Part shown: positions 1-6,709 of the stretch, piece by piece
Layout of the letters: every line of letters begins with the position of its first letter
Position numbering within the stretch: the first letter of the stretch is position 1
Assembly (NCBI RefSeq): GCF_900312975.1
Contig: NZ_LT990039.1
Coordinates: 744,001-808,000 of the forward strand
Origin: Massilistercora timonensis
Lineage (GTDB): Bacteria > Bacillota > Clostridia > Lachnospirales > Lachnospiraceae
Reading direction: 5' to 3'
DNA: 64,000 nt
Made by a program: the position numbers and the translations under genes
The notes under the pieces: generated by a model
Databases searched by the model: none
Told to the model about the DNA's origin: nothing
Seen by the model: the letters and a program-made list of their open reading frames with translations, nothing else

Positions 1-397
1 CCTGGTCTATCTTATTTACAAAAATAATCGTTGGGATTTTCATTTTCTGGAGCGCATGGAACAGTACCCGTGTTTGTGCCTGCACGCCGTCCTTTGCGGA
101 AACTACTAAAATTGCTCCGTCAAGAACAGCAAGTGAGCGATATACTTCCGCCAAAAAGTCCATATGGCCGGGGGTATCGACAATATTGATCTTATAATTC
201 TTCCAGCCGAAAGAAGTGACGGCCGTTTGAATGGTAATCCCACGCTGGCGTTCCAACAGCATGGTGTCTGTCCGCGTTGTTCCCTTATCTACACTCCCTA
301 ATTCCGGAACGGCTCCGCTGGTATAGAGCAGGCTTTCTGTCAAAGTCGTTTTTCCTGCGTCTACATGAGCAAGAATGCCGATATTGATTATTTTCAT
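1..397 (-). CDS. Tetracycline-resistance ribosomal protection protein, N-terminal part (gene runs off the window)
   Basis: This is the first 132 codons of a Tet(M/O/W/32)-type GTPase, which binds the ribosome and releases tetracycline using GTP. Visible motifs are the P-loop AHVDAGKT (residues 10-17), the switch segment [13 protein letters not shown] (74-78) and NKID near 128. The start ATG at 397 follows GGAGG at a normal distance. The residues look mosaic between Tet(O), Tet(W), Tet(32) and Tet(M), so no allele is named. A tet(M)-type leader lies directly upstream (398-690). The gene sits downstream of a broken Maff2-family gene of the conjugative element, so it was probably acquired there as cargo. 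The rest of the protein lies outside the window. Confidence 0.93.
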   Translation of the reverse strand, partial: MKIINIGILAHVDAGKTTLTESLLYTSGAVPELGSVDKGTTRTDTMLLERQRGITIQTAVTSFGWKNYKINIVDTPGHMDFLAEVYRSLAVLDGAILVVSAKDGVQAQTRVLFHALQKMKIPTIIFVNKIDQ

Positions 398-430
398 GTG
401 TTTGTCCTCCATTCAGCCCCCAAAGGGCAT

Positions 431-469
431 AAAAATCCCCAGCAGCAAAATACTTTTACCGCTGGGGAT
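431..469 (-). terminator. Second attenuator hairpin of the tet leader
   Basis: The stem ATCCCCAGC/GCTGGGGAT (435-443 with 461-469) is followed by T5 on the minus strand, about 35 bases upstream of the tet start codon. It is the well-known hairpin found before tet(M)-type genes. Confidence 0.85.
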
Positions 470-568
470 ATAGCGAATAGACATACACATACATACAACG
501 CACTGCAAGCAGCGGTCGCTCTTTTGATATGTCAAATATATAAGGCAAAAGTATTCTTAAAAAGGGTA

Positions 569-593
569 CAAAAAACTAAGCCCCTTGCAAGGG
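569..593 (-). terminator. First attenuator hairpin of the tet leader
   Basis: The palindrome CCCTTGCAAGGG (582-593) is followed on the minus strand by GCTTAG and six T residues (569-575 region). It lies after the leader peptide and before the resistance gene. Confidence 0.75.
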
Positions 594-630
594 ACGGTTA
601 CAATTCTTTGTTCCCACTATTTGATTATAG

Positions 631-654
631 TTAATTAAGAATACCTTGCCGCAT
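631..654 (-). CDS. tet leader peptide MRQGILN
   Basis: This is a seven-codon ORF (ATG at 654, TAA at 631-633) preceded by AAGGAG. Its DNA can pair with the segment near 550-560 (TTCTTAA/TTAAGAA). That gives the alternative foldings expected of a translation-coupled attenuator. The same short peptide is found in tet(M) leaders, as I recall them. Confidence 0.7.
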   Translation of the reverse strand: MRQGILN

Positions 655-772
655 ATTTTTAACTCCTTACTTGGAATAGAAATATTATAGCATATCGGCA
701 TTGAAAAAGAAAGTCCTGAAACAAAATTTACGGAATAGTAGGCTGCTGTCTATCAATCTCTTGTGTGTTTCT

Positions 773-913
773 TTATGACACATGAGCATTCGCACCGGGG
801 TTGTCGTTGCCGTAACCTTCCAGCAGGTTGATGACACCCCAGATGCCGAGACCAGCGCCCAGAGCGATAACGAGGGTCTGAAGAACGGTGATAGCCTGAT
901 TGAAAAATGCCAT
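773..913 (-). pseudogene. Maff2-family small membrane protein, truncated
   Basis: The 46-codon reading frame begins MAFFNQAITV and includes the hydrophobic segment LQTLVIALGAGLGIWGVINL and the motif LEGYGNDNPGA. Maff2-family proteins of Clostridia conjugative elements start this way and lie between virD4 and the mating-channel genes. Members I know continue past NPGA with a Lys/Met/Gly-rich tail. Here the frame ends after six unrelated residues and runs into the tet promoter region, so the 3' part has been lost at the tet junction (about 715-790). A role as a pilin-like or channel component is only inferred from context. Confidence 0.75.
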
Positions 914-970
914 AAATTATAGTTAGCCGGAATCATTTGAAAAGTTTGATTTAGTCATTCATAGGCATAC

Positions 971-1017
971 AAAAGCCGGAACAATCGGCACCCGGTTTCC
1001 GGGGCCTGATTCCGGCT
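971..1017 (-). terminator. Probable intrinsic terminator upstream of the Maff2 remnant
   Basis: AGCCGGAA (974-981) pairs with TTCCGGCT (1010-1017), and an inner CCGG-TTT-CCGG can also pair. On the minus strand the stem is followed by TTTTG. It would end transcription arriving from the virD4 side. Confidence 0.55.
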
Positions 1018-1130
1018 GTCCTCCTTTTTTCATTATTTTTTGGTGATTGTCCGCTTTGTACGCCGATGGCCCCATCCGGGGCGGTTGAGGCGGGTAGATA
1101 AGATCACTCCTATTACAATAAATTTGGACA

Positions 1131-1159
1131 GGAAAGCCGGACAGCCAGTCCGGCTTTCC
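1131..1159. repeat. Perfect 12-bp hairpin next to the IS110 element
   Basis: GGAAAGCCGGAC (1131-1142) and its exact reverse complement (1148-1159) are separated by five bases. There is no T run on either side. It lies just outside the supposed left end of the IS110 element, and may be a feature of the host conjugative element or of the insertion target. Confidence 0.6.
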
Positions 1160-1164
1160 CTCCA

Positions 1165-1384
1165 TCTCGTGCCTAAGCTACAATGAGAGGAGCAACTGGC
1201 TGACCAATCACTCCTTGGGCTTGTATGTCCGTGTGAAAGACTGTTAGCCATCCTCTCGTTGCAGCGTTCGATTTAAGCAGGTTGAACCACCGGATGTCGG
1301 AGAGTTCGTGTCACACAATAGATTGAATCGGCAGCGAGAAAAGATGGATTCCGGTTGCAGATTCTTTGTATTGGAGGAATGTGA
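1165..1384 (+). ncRNA. Probable bridge RNA region of the IS110 element
   Basis: Upstream of the transposase, CAATGAGAGGA (1181-1191) pairs with TCCTCTCGTTG (1251-1261) with one G-U pair, and inside it GGCT (1198-1201) pairs with AGCC (1246-1249). A second domain is closed by CGATT (1269-1273) with AATCG (1326-1330), leaving a large internal loop. Two-loop RNAs encoded in this position guide target and donor recognition in IS110-group elements such as IS621. The guide segments have not been matched to the target here, so the assignment is by position and fold. Confidence 0.5.
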
Positions 1385-2593
1385 ATGAACTGCGTTGGCA
1401 TCGATGTTTCCAAGGGTAAGAGCATGATTGCAGTCATGCGGCCCTTCGGAGAGGTAGTGGTTTCACCCTTTGAAGTACGTCACACCGCCAATGAACTGAG
1501 CGAGCTGGCAGGACTGCTCAAAAGCCTGGACGGCGAGACCCGTGTGGTGATGGAATCCACGGGTAATTACCATGCTCCGGTGGCCTGGCTGCTCCACGAC
1601 GCGGGCCTTTATGTCTCGGTAGTCAATGCAATGCTGGTGCATGACTACGGAAACAACAGTTTAAGACGGGCCAAAACCGACAAAAAGGATGCCGTAAAGC
1701 TGGCCAACTACGGTCTTGACCACTGGCTCACATTGCCGAGATATATCCCGGAGGAGGATACCCGACTCATGCTGAAAATCTGCTACCGGCAGTACCAACA
1801 GTATTCCAAAGTTCAGACCATGCTGAAGAATAACCTGATCTCCCTGCTGGACACCACCTTCCCAGACGCAAATCGCTTGTTTACCAGTCCGCCCCGCGCC
1901 GATGGCAGCGAGAAGTGGGTGGACTTTGTCGCTACTTTTTGGCATTGCGAGTGCGTTTGTGGCCGGTCTGAGAAGGCCTTTACTACCCAATACCAGAAGT
2001 GGTGCAGAAAGCACGGCTACAATTTCAGCGAGGATAAGGCGCTGGATATTTATGCCTCTGCTTGCAGACACTTCGGTGTCATACCGAAAACGGATACGGC
2101 AAAACTTTTGGTAGAACAGGCCATTTCTCAACTCCAGACAACTTCTTCCGCGTTAGCTGCTCTCAAACAGGAGATGCAATCCCTGGCAGCTTCTCTGCCG
2201 GAGTATCCTGTAGTGATGGGGATGTTTGGTGTTGGCCCAACCCTCGGCCCTCAACTCCTGGCTGAAATTGGCGATGTACGCCGTTTTCATTCCAAAAAAG
2301 CGTTGGTTGCCTTTGCGGGTATTGACGCCCCGCCCTACCAATCCGGTCAAATAGATGTCCGTAGCCGTAGCATTTCCAAGCGAGGATCTGCCTCACTGCG
2401 CAGGACGCTCTTTCTGGTGATGAGCGTCATCCTGCAATGTGCTCCAATAGACGAGCCGGTGTACCAGTTCATGGACAAGAAACGCTCTGAAGGCAAGCCA
2501 TATCGTGTCTACATGATGGCCTCTGCCAACAAGTTCCTGCGCATCTACTACGCTTCTGTGAAAGCCTACTTGGAATCCCTGGAGCACGACTGA
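1385..2593 (+). CDS. IS110-family transposase
   Basis: This is a 402-residue protein of the IS110 family, which uses a RuvC-like DEDD domain plus a C-terminal serine domain. D7 (in GIDVSK), E57 (in MESTGNY), D99 and D102 (in KTDKKDA) fit the DEDD set. The C-terminal half has GVGPTLGPQLLAEIGDV and the conserved GIDAPPYQSG...KRGSASLRRTL, whose serine is the likely nucleophile. Length is at the upper end for the family. The start ATG at 1385 follows TTGGAGGAATGTGA. No frameshift is seen, so the enzyme may be active. Confidence 0.93.
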   Translation: MNCVGIDVSKGKSMIAVMRPFGEVVVSPFEVRHTANELSELAGLLKSLDGETRVVMESTGNYHAPVAWLLHDAGLYVSVVNAMLVHDYGNNSLRRAKTDKKDAVKLANYGLDHWLTLPRYIPEEDTRLMLKICYRQYQQYSKVQTMLKNNLISLLDTTFPDANRLFTSPPRADGSEKWVDFVATFWHCECVCGRSEKAFTTQYQKWCRKHGYNFSEDKALDIYASACRHFGVIPKTDTAKLLVEQAISQLQTTSSALAALKQEMQSLAASLPEYPVVMGMFGVGPTLGPQLLAEIGDVRRFHSKKALVAFAGIDAPPYQSGQIDVRSRSISKRGSASLRRTLFLVMSVILQCAPIDEPVYQFMDKKRSEGKPYRVYMMASANKFLRIYYASVKAYLESLEHD

Positions 2594-2596
2594 TTT

Positions 2597-2668
2597 TTAC
2601 ACTCTATACCATCTGGCTGGCCGCCGTTTTAATTTTGAGATGCTCAGCGGCTTGATTTTGTATTGCAT
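2597..2668 (-). pseudogene. Possible small gene after virD4, cut by the IS110 insertion
   Basis: An ATG at 2668 preceded by AGGGAGG opens a 23-codon frame (MQYKIKPLSISKLKRRPARWYRV) that stops three bases outside the transposase gene. The good ribosome site and the basic, arginine-rich content suggest a real N-terminus whose remainder was displaced by the IS. No clear continuation was found on the far side (960-1165). The product is not recognised. Confidence 0.35.
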
Positions 2669-2739
2669 TTTTTCGCCTCCCTAAAAATCTGAAATTTCTA
2701 CTTGACTTTTATTAGCAGGTCTTTCACAGCGGAACAGAT

Positions 2740-3564
2740 TTACACGCCCTCTGCGTCTACTTCATACACATCGTAGACCTCGTTGGGCTTGAGCTTGAGC
2801 CGGGTGGACAGGAACGCCTCGATGTCAAAGGCGTTCTTGGGGTCCGCGTCGGCGGTGTACGGGTAATTGGGGTGCTTGGTGATGTCGTACTTGTCCGAGA
2901 GGAAAGGCCGCACACCGCGCAGCTGGAGGATACACTTGCCGCCGTCCATGACGGCCAGTTCATCCTGGCTCATAAGCTCTTTGCCGAGCTTTTGGTAGTT
3001 AAGAGAATGGGATGTCTCGCGGCCCCGGCTCTCGCCGGTGTTGTAGGTGTCGATGGTCTCCTTGCCCAGCACGGCGGCCAGCTCCTTGAGGGTTGTCGGC
3101 TCTTTGCCGCCCAGGAAGATGGAGGTATCCATGTTGCCGATGATGGTATCGGCGTTGTCCTTGTAGATAGCTTTGAGCTGGGACTGTGCTTGCAGCACCA
3201 GGCAGGCGGAAATCTCACGGCTTCGGATGGTGGCAACCAGCTTTTCCAGCCGAGGGATCTGTCCAATATTGGCGGCCTCGTCAATGAGGCACCGCACATG
3301 GACCGGCAGCCGCCCGCCGTACACATCGTCCGCTTTTTCGCAGAGCAGATTGAACAGCTGGGTGTAGCACATGGAGATCAGGAAGTTAAAGCTATCGTCC
3401 GTGTCGCTCATAATCAAGAACAAGGCGGTTTTCCGGTCTCCCAGGGTATCCAGCTCCAGCTCGTCGTAGGCCGTGACCTCCCGCAGCTCCGCGATGTCGA
3501 ACACGGCAAGGCGCGCACCGCAGGAAATCAGGATGGATTTTGCGGTTTTGCCCGAAACGAGTTG
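2740..3564 (-). pseudogene. virD4: VirD4/TraG coupling protein, C-terminal fragment
   Basis: The open frame begins QLVSGKTAKSIL at 3564, right after an in-frame stop (3565-3567), and runs 274 codons to the natural stop. It contains SDTDDSFNFL, the Walker-B-like LIDEAANIGQIP, the sensor-like ATIRSREIS...LQAQSQLKAIY, and the C-terminal MDGGKCILQLRGVRPF that is typical of type IV coupling ATPases on Clostridia conjugative elements. It lacks the membrane segments and Walker A. The first 102 codons of what seems to be the same gene are at 17,096-17,401. The coupling protein would normally deliver the relaxase-DNA complex to the mating channel, so transfer of the outer element should be disabled unless supplied in trans. 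Confidence 0.88.
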
Positions 3565-3600
3565 TCAAGGACTTTTTAATCAAATTCACAAAAAAGCTAC

Positions 3601-3638
3601 AAAAAAAGTGCCAGAAGCACTTTCATGCTCCTGACACT
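3601..3638 (-). terminator. Terminator at the left end of the inner element
   Basis: On the minus strand AGTG-CAG-AGCA pairs with TGCT-CTG-CACT and is followed by seven T residues (3601-3607). It lies after the last gene of the inner element and before the virD4 fragment. Confidence 0.75.
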
Positions 3639-3651
3639 CAGGCGGGTGGGG

Positions 3652-4023
3652 TTACTTTTCCCCGGCAAGGATTTTTTTGCAAACGGTCTGGTATTCCGGC
3701 AACCGTTCAAGGAAGGGCTGCCAGCGCCGCTTTATCTCGGCCAATTCCAGAGGGTCGGCGGTCTGTTCGGTGTGGTCGTTGCCGGTCATCTGCAACACAT
3801 CCATCGACACTTCGGAAAACAGTATCCGGGCAAGCTGCTCGGCGGTATAGACGATTACATTCTCCGCAATATACCGCTTCTCCGCGCCGATTTTCAGCAG
3901 CAGGTAGCCCAGCTTGTCAGACCAGAACCATTCCAGATACGGGCTTTCCCGGATGTAGTCGGCAAACACCGCGTAAACCCTCTCAATCTCTTTCTTTTCC
4001 GTTTCTTCGTACAGCATTTTCAT
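3652..4023 (-). CDS. Hypothetical protein at the end of the inner element
   Basis: This is a 123-residue acidic protein (MKMLYEETEKKEIERVYAVF...) with no signal peptide or membrane segment. It is preceded by AAGGAGG. Hydrophobic and aromatic residues are frequent in the middle (SPYLEWFWSDKLGYLLLKIG) and the end is ERLPEYQTVCKKILAGEK. I do not recognise a characterised family. It follows tnpW on the same strand and is the last gene before the element boundary, so it probably belongs to the element backbone. Confidence 0.7.
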   Translation of the reverse strand: MKMLYEETEKKEIERVYAVFADYIRESPYLEWFWSDKLGYLLLKIGAEKRYIAENVIVYTAEQLARILFSEVSMDVLQMTGNDHTEQTADPLELAEIKRRWQPFLERLPEYQTVCKKILAGEK

Positions 4024-4095
4024 GTCCTCCTTGGCTAAAAGTTTTGGTGTGTACCATCATCAGTTTAACACAAGGCGGCTGGCTTTATCAGCCGG

Positions 4096-4287
4096 TCACA
4101 TCTGCTGTATCTCGTTTTTGAGCATACGCTTGATTTTGTCGCTCATGGTTTCGGTGCTGGTATCACTGAAATGGACGCGCACCTTGTAGGTGGTCTTGCC
4201 GATTTTCTTTACCAGCGCGGGGGCGTCCTCCGGCGCTCTGGCCGGAGTGGTGTCTGCGGTCTGCATGGTGCGGGTTTCTTCGCTCAT
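4096..4287 (-). CDS. tnpW: TnpW-family transposon protein
   Basis: This is a 63-residue protein whose second half, VKKIGKTTYKVRVHFSDTS followed by ETMSDKIKRMLKNE, matches the pattern of TnpW proteins of Tn4451-like elements. These proteins have no well-defined biochemical function. The start at 4287 is preferred because AAAGGAG lies seven bases upstream. An earlier ATG at 4338 overlaps the end of the helicase-loader gene and has no ribosome site. It sits at the end of the element opposite tnpX, as in Tn4451. Confidence 0.75.
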   Translation of the reverse strand: MSEETRTMQTADTTPARAPEDAPALVKKIGKTTYKVRVHFSDTSTETMSDKIKRMLKNEIQQM

Positions 4288-4330
4288 GGCGCTCCTTTCT
4301 CCGGGCGGGGCTGCTCCGTCCGGCAAAAAA

Positions 4331-5194
4331 TTACTCATGCTTACGGTTTACAATGTCTTTCGCCGCCTGCTTGGTGGCCCCGGCGTTTTCCTCCCGGAAG
4401 TTCTTCCCGGCAAAGAGGATCGGGGCGCACCGTTCCAGGATACGGTCATAGATACGGGCGTGGGCCAGGTCGGGCGGGTTCTTGAGTTCGGCCAGCTTCA
4501 GGTTGGTGGTGATTATCATGGGCCTGCGGCTGCGGTAGCGGCTGTCAATGACGAAGAACATCTGCTCCATCGCATACTCGGTACTGCGCTCCACACCCAA
4601 ATCGTCAATGATGAGCAGGTCGTACTCGTCAAAGCTGGCGATAAAGTCGGCCCTGTCCTCGGAAAACATCCCTGTCAGACGGTTCAGGATGGTGGGAAAG
4701 TTCGTCATCAGCACCGGCACATCCCGGTCAAGCAGGGCGTTGGCGATACAACCGGCAAAAAAGGACTTGCCGGTTCCCACATCCCCAAACAGCAGCAGGC
4801 CGGTATTGTTCTTGTAAGCCTCCTTCCAGTTCTCCACATAGGCGCGGGCCTTGTCCATCAGGGGATTTTGGCCGTTGTCGTTGGCAAAGGTGTAGTCGTA
4901 CAGATAGCGGTCTTGCAGGCCCTGGGCCTTCCGGCGCTTGATACGCTCCATGCGGCGTTGCCGTTCCTCGGCGGCCTTGCGCTGTTCCTCGGCCTCCCGC
5001 TGGCACTGGCAGATACAGCGGGGCATGAAGTAGCCAGGTTTCCCAAACCTCGGCACAACGGTCTGCCTCTGGCCGCCGCATTTCTTACAGTGAATGAGGC
5101 CGTCTGCCGGGTCTATGTACTCGTCCTCGGCCAGCTCCATACCGGCGGCTGCCTTGTCGATCAGCGCCCGGATTTCTGCGGTAATCTCAATCAT
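4331..5194 (-). CDS. DnaC/IstB-like AAA+ ATPase (helicase loader)
   Basis: This is a 287-residue protein with an N-terminal zinc-binding region (CKKC at 36-39 and CICQC at 60-64), a charged coiled-coil stretch (about 65-92) and an AAA+ core with Walker A GDVGTGKS (137-144), Walker B LLIIDDLG, and a sensor region YRSRRPMIITTNLKL. DnaC-type loaders place the replicative helicase on DNA. The start overlaps the stop of the upstream replication initiator gene (ATGA), so the two are translationally coupled. Together they form the replication module of the inner element. Confidence 0.88.
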   Translation of the reverse strand: MIEITAEIRALIDKAAAGMELAEDEYIDPADGLIHCKKCGGQRQTVVPRFGKPGYFMPRCICQCQREAEEQRKAAEERQRRMERIKRRKAQGLQDRYLYDYTFANDNGQNPLMDKARAYVENWKEAYKNNTGLLLFGDVGTGKSFFAGCIANALLDRDVPVLMTNFPTILNRLTGMFSEDRADFIASFDEYDLLIIDDLGVERSTEYAMEQMFFVIDSRYRSRRPMIITTNLKLAELKNPPDLAHARIYDRILERCAPILFAGKNFREENAGATKQAAKDIVNRKHE

Positions 5195-5943
5195 ACGGTT
5201 TCATCCTCCTTTACGCTGTAATCCCGGTTTCGAGAGGGCGGGGCCGCTTTCCTGGCGTCCTCGCTGGCCCAGCGCCGGATGGTGGCGGCATGGCTCTGAT
5301 ACCGCTTGCCGGTAGAAGCCATGTACTCGGACAGCTTTTCGATGTACTGGCCCCATACGGTGGGAAAGCTGGCCTGTAAGTCTGCCAGTTCTTCGTCCGT
5401 CAGGAAAACATTCTGGTAACGGCCATAGGCGCGGGCGCCCTCACTCTCTCTATTCTCTATACTCTTATCTCTAATATCTAATCTCTTATCTCTAATCTCT
5501 GGTGGACAAATGTCCCCCCGGCTATATGGTGGACAAATGTCCGCCCCGCCGGATGGGAGCAGCTTTTGACGCTTCAATCGCATACGCTCTTTCTTTTTCC
5601 GTTCCCCCTCGGTAGAGGACTGGCCGATCAGCAGTTGGATGTCGGCCATGTAGTAAGCCCCATCGGTCAAAATCTCCACAAGGCCAAATTCAAGGAACAC
5701 CTTCAAGGCCCGTTCCACCGTCCCCACCTGATGGCGGGTAAAGGTGGCGATGGTCTGGGGCGTGTGGGGCAAATGGTCATTGAGCATGAGGATACCGCCG
5801 CTTTTGAGTGACATGAGGTACATTTTCAGCAGTAGATTGGAGTACAGCAGGCCATCCTGCATACTCTCCAAAATAACCATCGTTTCGCTGTTGTAAAAGT
5901 TTTCTTTCAGCTTGAGATAGTAATATTTTCGATTGTCTGACAT
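5191..5943 (-). CDS. Replication initiator (phage replisome organizer N-terminal type)
   Basis: This is a 250-residue protein starting MSDNRKYYYLKLKENFYNSE, followed by a winged-helix-like region (about 30-110) containing TIATFTRHQVGTVERALKVFLEFGLVEI. This is the pattern of phage replisome organizer or RepA-like initiators. The middle (about 140-165) is repetitive: DICPP occurs twice and a basic RDKRLDIRDKSIENRE stretch follows. The DNA encoding it carries exact direct repeats, which may be the origin itself. The C-terminus ends in a basic region. The gene is directly coupled to the helicase loader. Confidence 0.8.
   Translation of the reverse strand: MSDNRKYYYLKLKENFYNSETMVILESMQDGLLYSNLLLKMYLMSLKSGGILMLNDHLPHTPQTIATFTRHQVGTVERALKVFLEFGLVEILTDGAYYMADIQLLIGQSSTEGERKKKERMRLKRQKLLPSGGADICPPYSRGDICPPEIRDKRLDIRDKSIENRESEGARAYGRYQNVFLTDEELADLQASFPTVWGQYIEKLSEYMASTGKRYQSHAATIRRWASEDARKAAPPSRNRDYSVKEDETV
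5462..5542. repeat. Iteron-like direct repeats inside the replication initiator gene
   Basis: CTCTTATCTCTAAT occurs exactly at 5462-5475 and 5483-5496 (21-bp period). GGTGGACAAATGTCC occurs exactly at 5501-5515 and 5528-5542 (27-bp period). The first pair is AT-rich in a GC-rich gene. Some theta replicons keep their origin inside the initiator gene, so this is a candidate origin. No experiment or match supports it here. Confidence 0.5.
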
Positions 5944-6042
5944 GGGTTCCTCCTTGGGGTTCGTTTTGGGCTTCTGTACGCATTTAGAGGGTCGTTTTGG
6001 GGGTCAGAGGATAAATCTATCAGGCCCCCGCGACACCCTTGG

Positions 6043-6070
6043 AAAAAGCCTTGATTTACAAGGGCTTTTT
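6043..6070. terminator. Bidirectional terminator-like hairpin
   Basis: AAAAAGCC-TTG and CAA-GGGCTTTTT pair around a short loop with one bulge, with A and T runs on both sides. It overlaps the 3' end of the Cys-rich gene and precedes the replication initiator. Between it and the initiator start (5944-6040) there are two copies of TCGTTTTGGG but no other gene. Confidence 0.55.
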
Positions 6071-6454
6071 GCCCTCTAATTGTCCACGCTGTACCCTTCT
6101 CCGGCGCTCGCACTCGGCCTTTTGCCGCCGATGGACTTTCGGCGCACATTCCGGGCAGTATTTGGCCCGGTTGGAGCCGGGGGTGAACAGCGCCCCGCAG
6201 ACGGCGCACCGTTTGGCGTCCAGGCGGTGGAACAGGGCCGTTTCCAGTTCCCTGTCCAGCGGCAGCACCGCCGCCCGGAACCACCGGCACAACAGGGAGT
6301 AGGAAATGGACTGGACGCAGACACATTCCTCCCCATCGTCCAGCGCGATACAGTTGCCACCGTCATAGTTGCAGCACTCATGTACCAGCCGCCGCGCTCT
6401 GCGGTACTGGCGGTAGTCCATGACGAGGATGGGTTCAGGCTTGCTTTTCTTCAT
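6056..6454 (-). CDS. Cysteine-rich VLP-type protein
   Basis: This 132-residue protein carries the segment MDYRQYRRARRLVHECCNYDGGNC (split by CC and C), then CVCVQS, then a zinc-finger-like C-terminus CAVCGALF...KYCPEC followed by a basic tail. This matches the family annotated as cysteine-rich VLP domain proteins on Clostridia mobile elements. Its function is unknown. The start at 6454 overlaps the end of the upstream small gene. MDY at 6421 is an alternative start. The cysteine spacing suggests metal binding and perhaps DNA contact. Confidence 0.7.
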   Translation of the reverse strand: MKKSKPEPILVMDYRQYRRARRLVHECCNYDGGNCIALDDGEECVCVQSISYSLLCRWFRAAVLPLDRELETALFHRLDAKRCAVCGALFTPGSNRAKYCPECAPKVHRRQKAECERRRRVQRGQLEGKKPL

Positions 6455-6611
6455 GCTGGCACTTCCCACACCCGCCGCAGTTGCCACAGCCCTGGCAGGC
6501 ATGGGCCTCCGGCTCCGGGCCGGTAGGCGCGTCTGCCGGTTCCGGCTGCAAGAGGGCAAGGGGCAGGCGGATATTCAGGTGGACAGTGACGGGTAAAATA
6601 ATCTGCTTCAT
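6435..6611 (-). CDS. Small Cys/Gly-rich protein between relaxase and Cys-rich gene
   Basis: This is a 58-residue protein beginning MKQIILPVTVHLNIRLPLAL, a hydrophobic amphipathic stretch, and ending in a compact metal-binding-like motif CQGCGNCGGCGKCQH. The start ATG at 6611 is preceded by GGAGATTGCCCT. No named family is recognised. It lies 98 bases downstream of the relaxase stop and its end overlaps the next gene, which suggests one transcript. The five closely spaced cysteines and a histidine suggest a zinc or metal site. Confidence 0.55.
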   Translation of the reverse strand: MKQIILPVTVHLNIRLPLALLQPEPADAPTGPEPEAHACQGCGNCGGCGKCQHEEKQA

Positions 6612-6709
6612 AGGGCAATCTCCTTCCGTGAGTGAATGTTGACAGTTCTGTGCAAAGGGGTGTCGTGAAACGCGACGCACCTAAGGGGGGCGGCAAAACG
6701 CCGTACCCT

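Larger units (their letters stand above)
398..712 (-). promoter_or_regulatory. tet leader region with promoter and transcription attenuators
   Basis: The order on the minus strand is: extended -10 TGCTATAAT (TATAAT at 684-689) with a poor -35, a seven-codon leader ORF (631-654), a GC-rich hairpin with a T run (569-593), and a second hairpin with a T run (431-469) before the resistance gene. The layout and much of the wording match the Tn916 tet(M) leader as I remember it, where tetracycline-stalled ribosomes on the leader let polymerase pass the terminators. Attenuation control here is inferred from that similarity. Confidence 0.85.
1165..2600 (+). mobile_element. IS110-family insertion sequence (ends approximate)
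   Basis: It consists of a DEDD transposase gene with a structured 220-base non-coding leader upstream and almost nothing downstream. This is the arrangement of the IS110 group. The IS lies between the virD4 3' fragment and the Maff2 remnant and is on the opposite strand to both. IS110 elements lack long terminal inverted repeats, so the exact ends cannot be read. The limits given are estimates from the surrounding sequence. Confidence 0.7.

Noticed and set aside
959-1165. Small minus-strand frame between Maff2 and the IS110 element
   Set aside because: It covers two hairpins and a terminator, lacks a good ribosome site and has no repeated match to conjugation proteins, so it is treated as non-coding.
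5440-5545. Idea that the repeats in the replication initiator are a CRISPR or recombination hotspot
   Set aside because: There are only two copies of each unit, in frame with the protein. Iterons or a protein spacer are simpler explanations.
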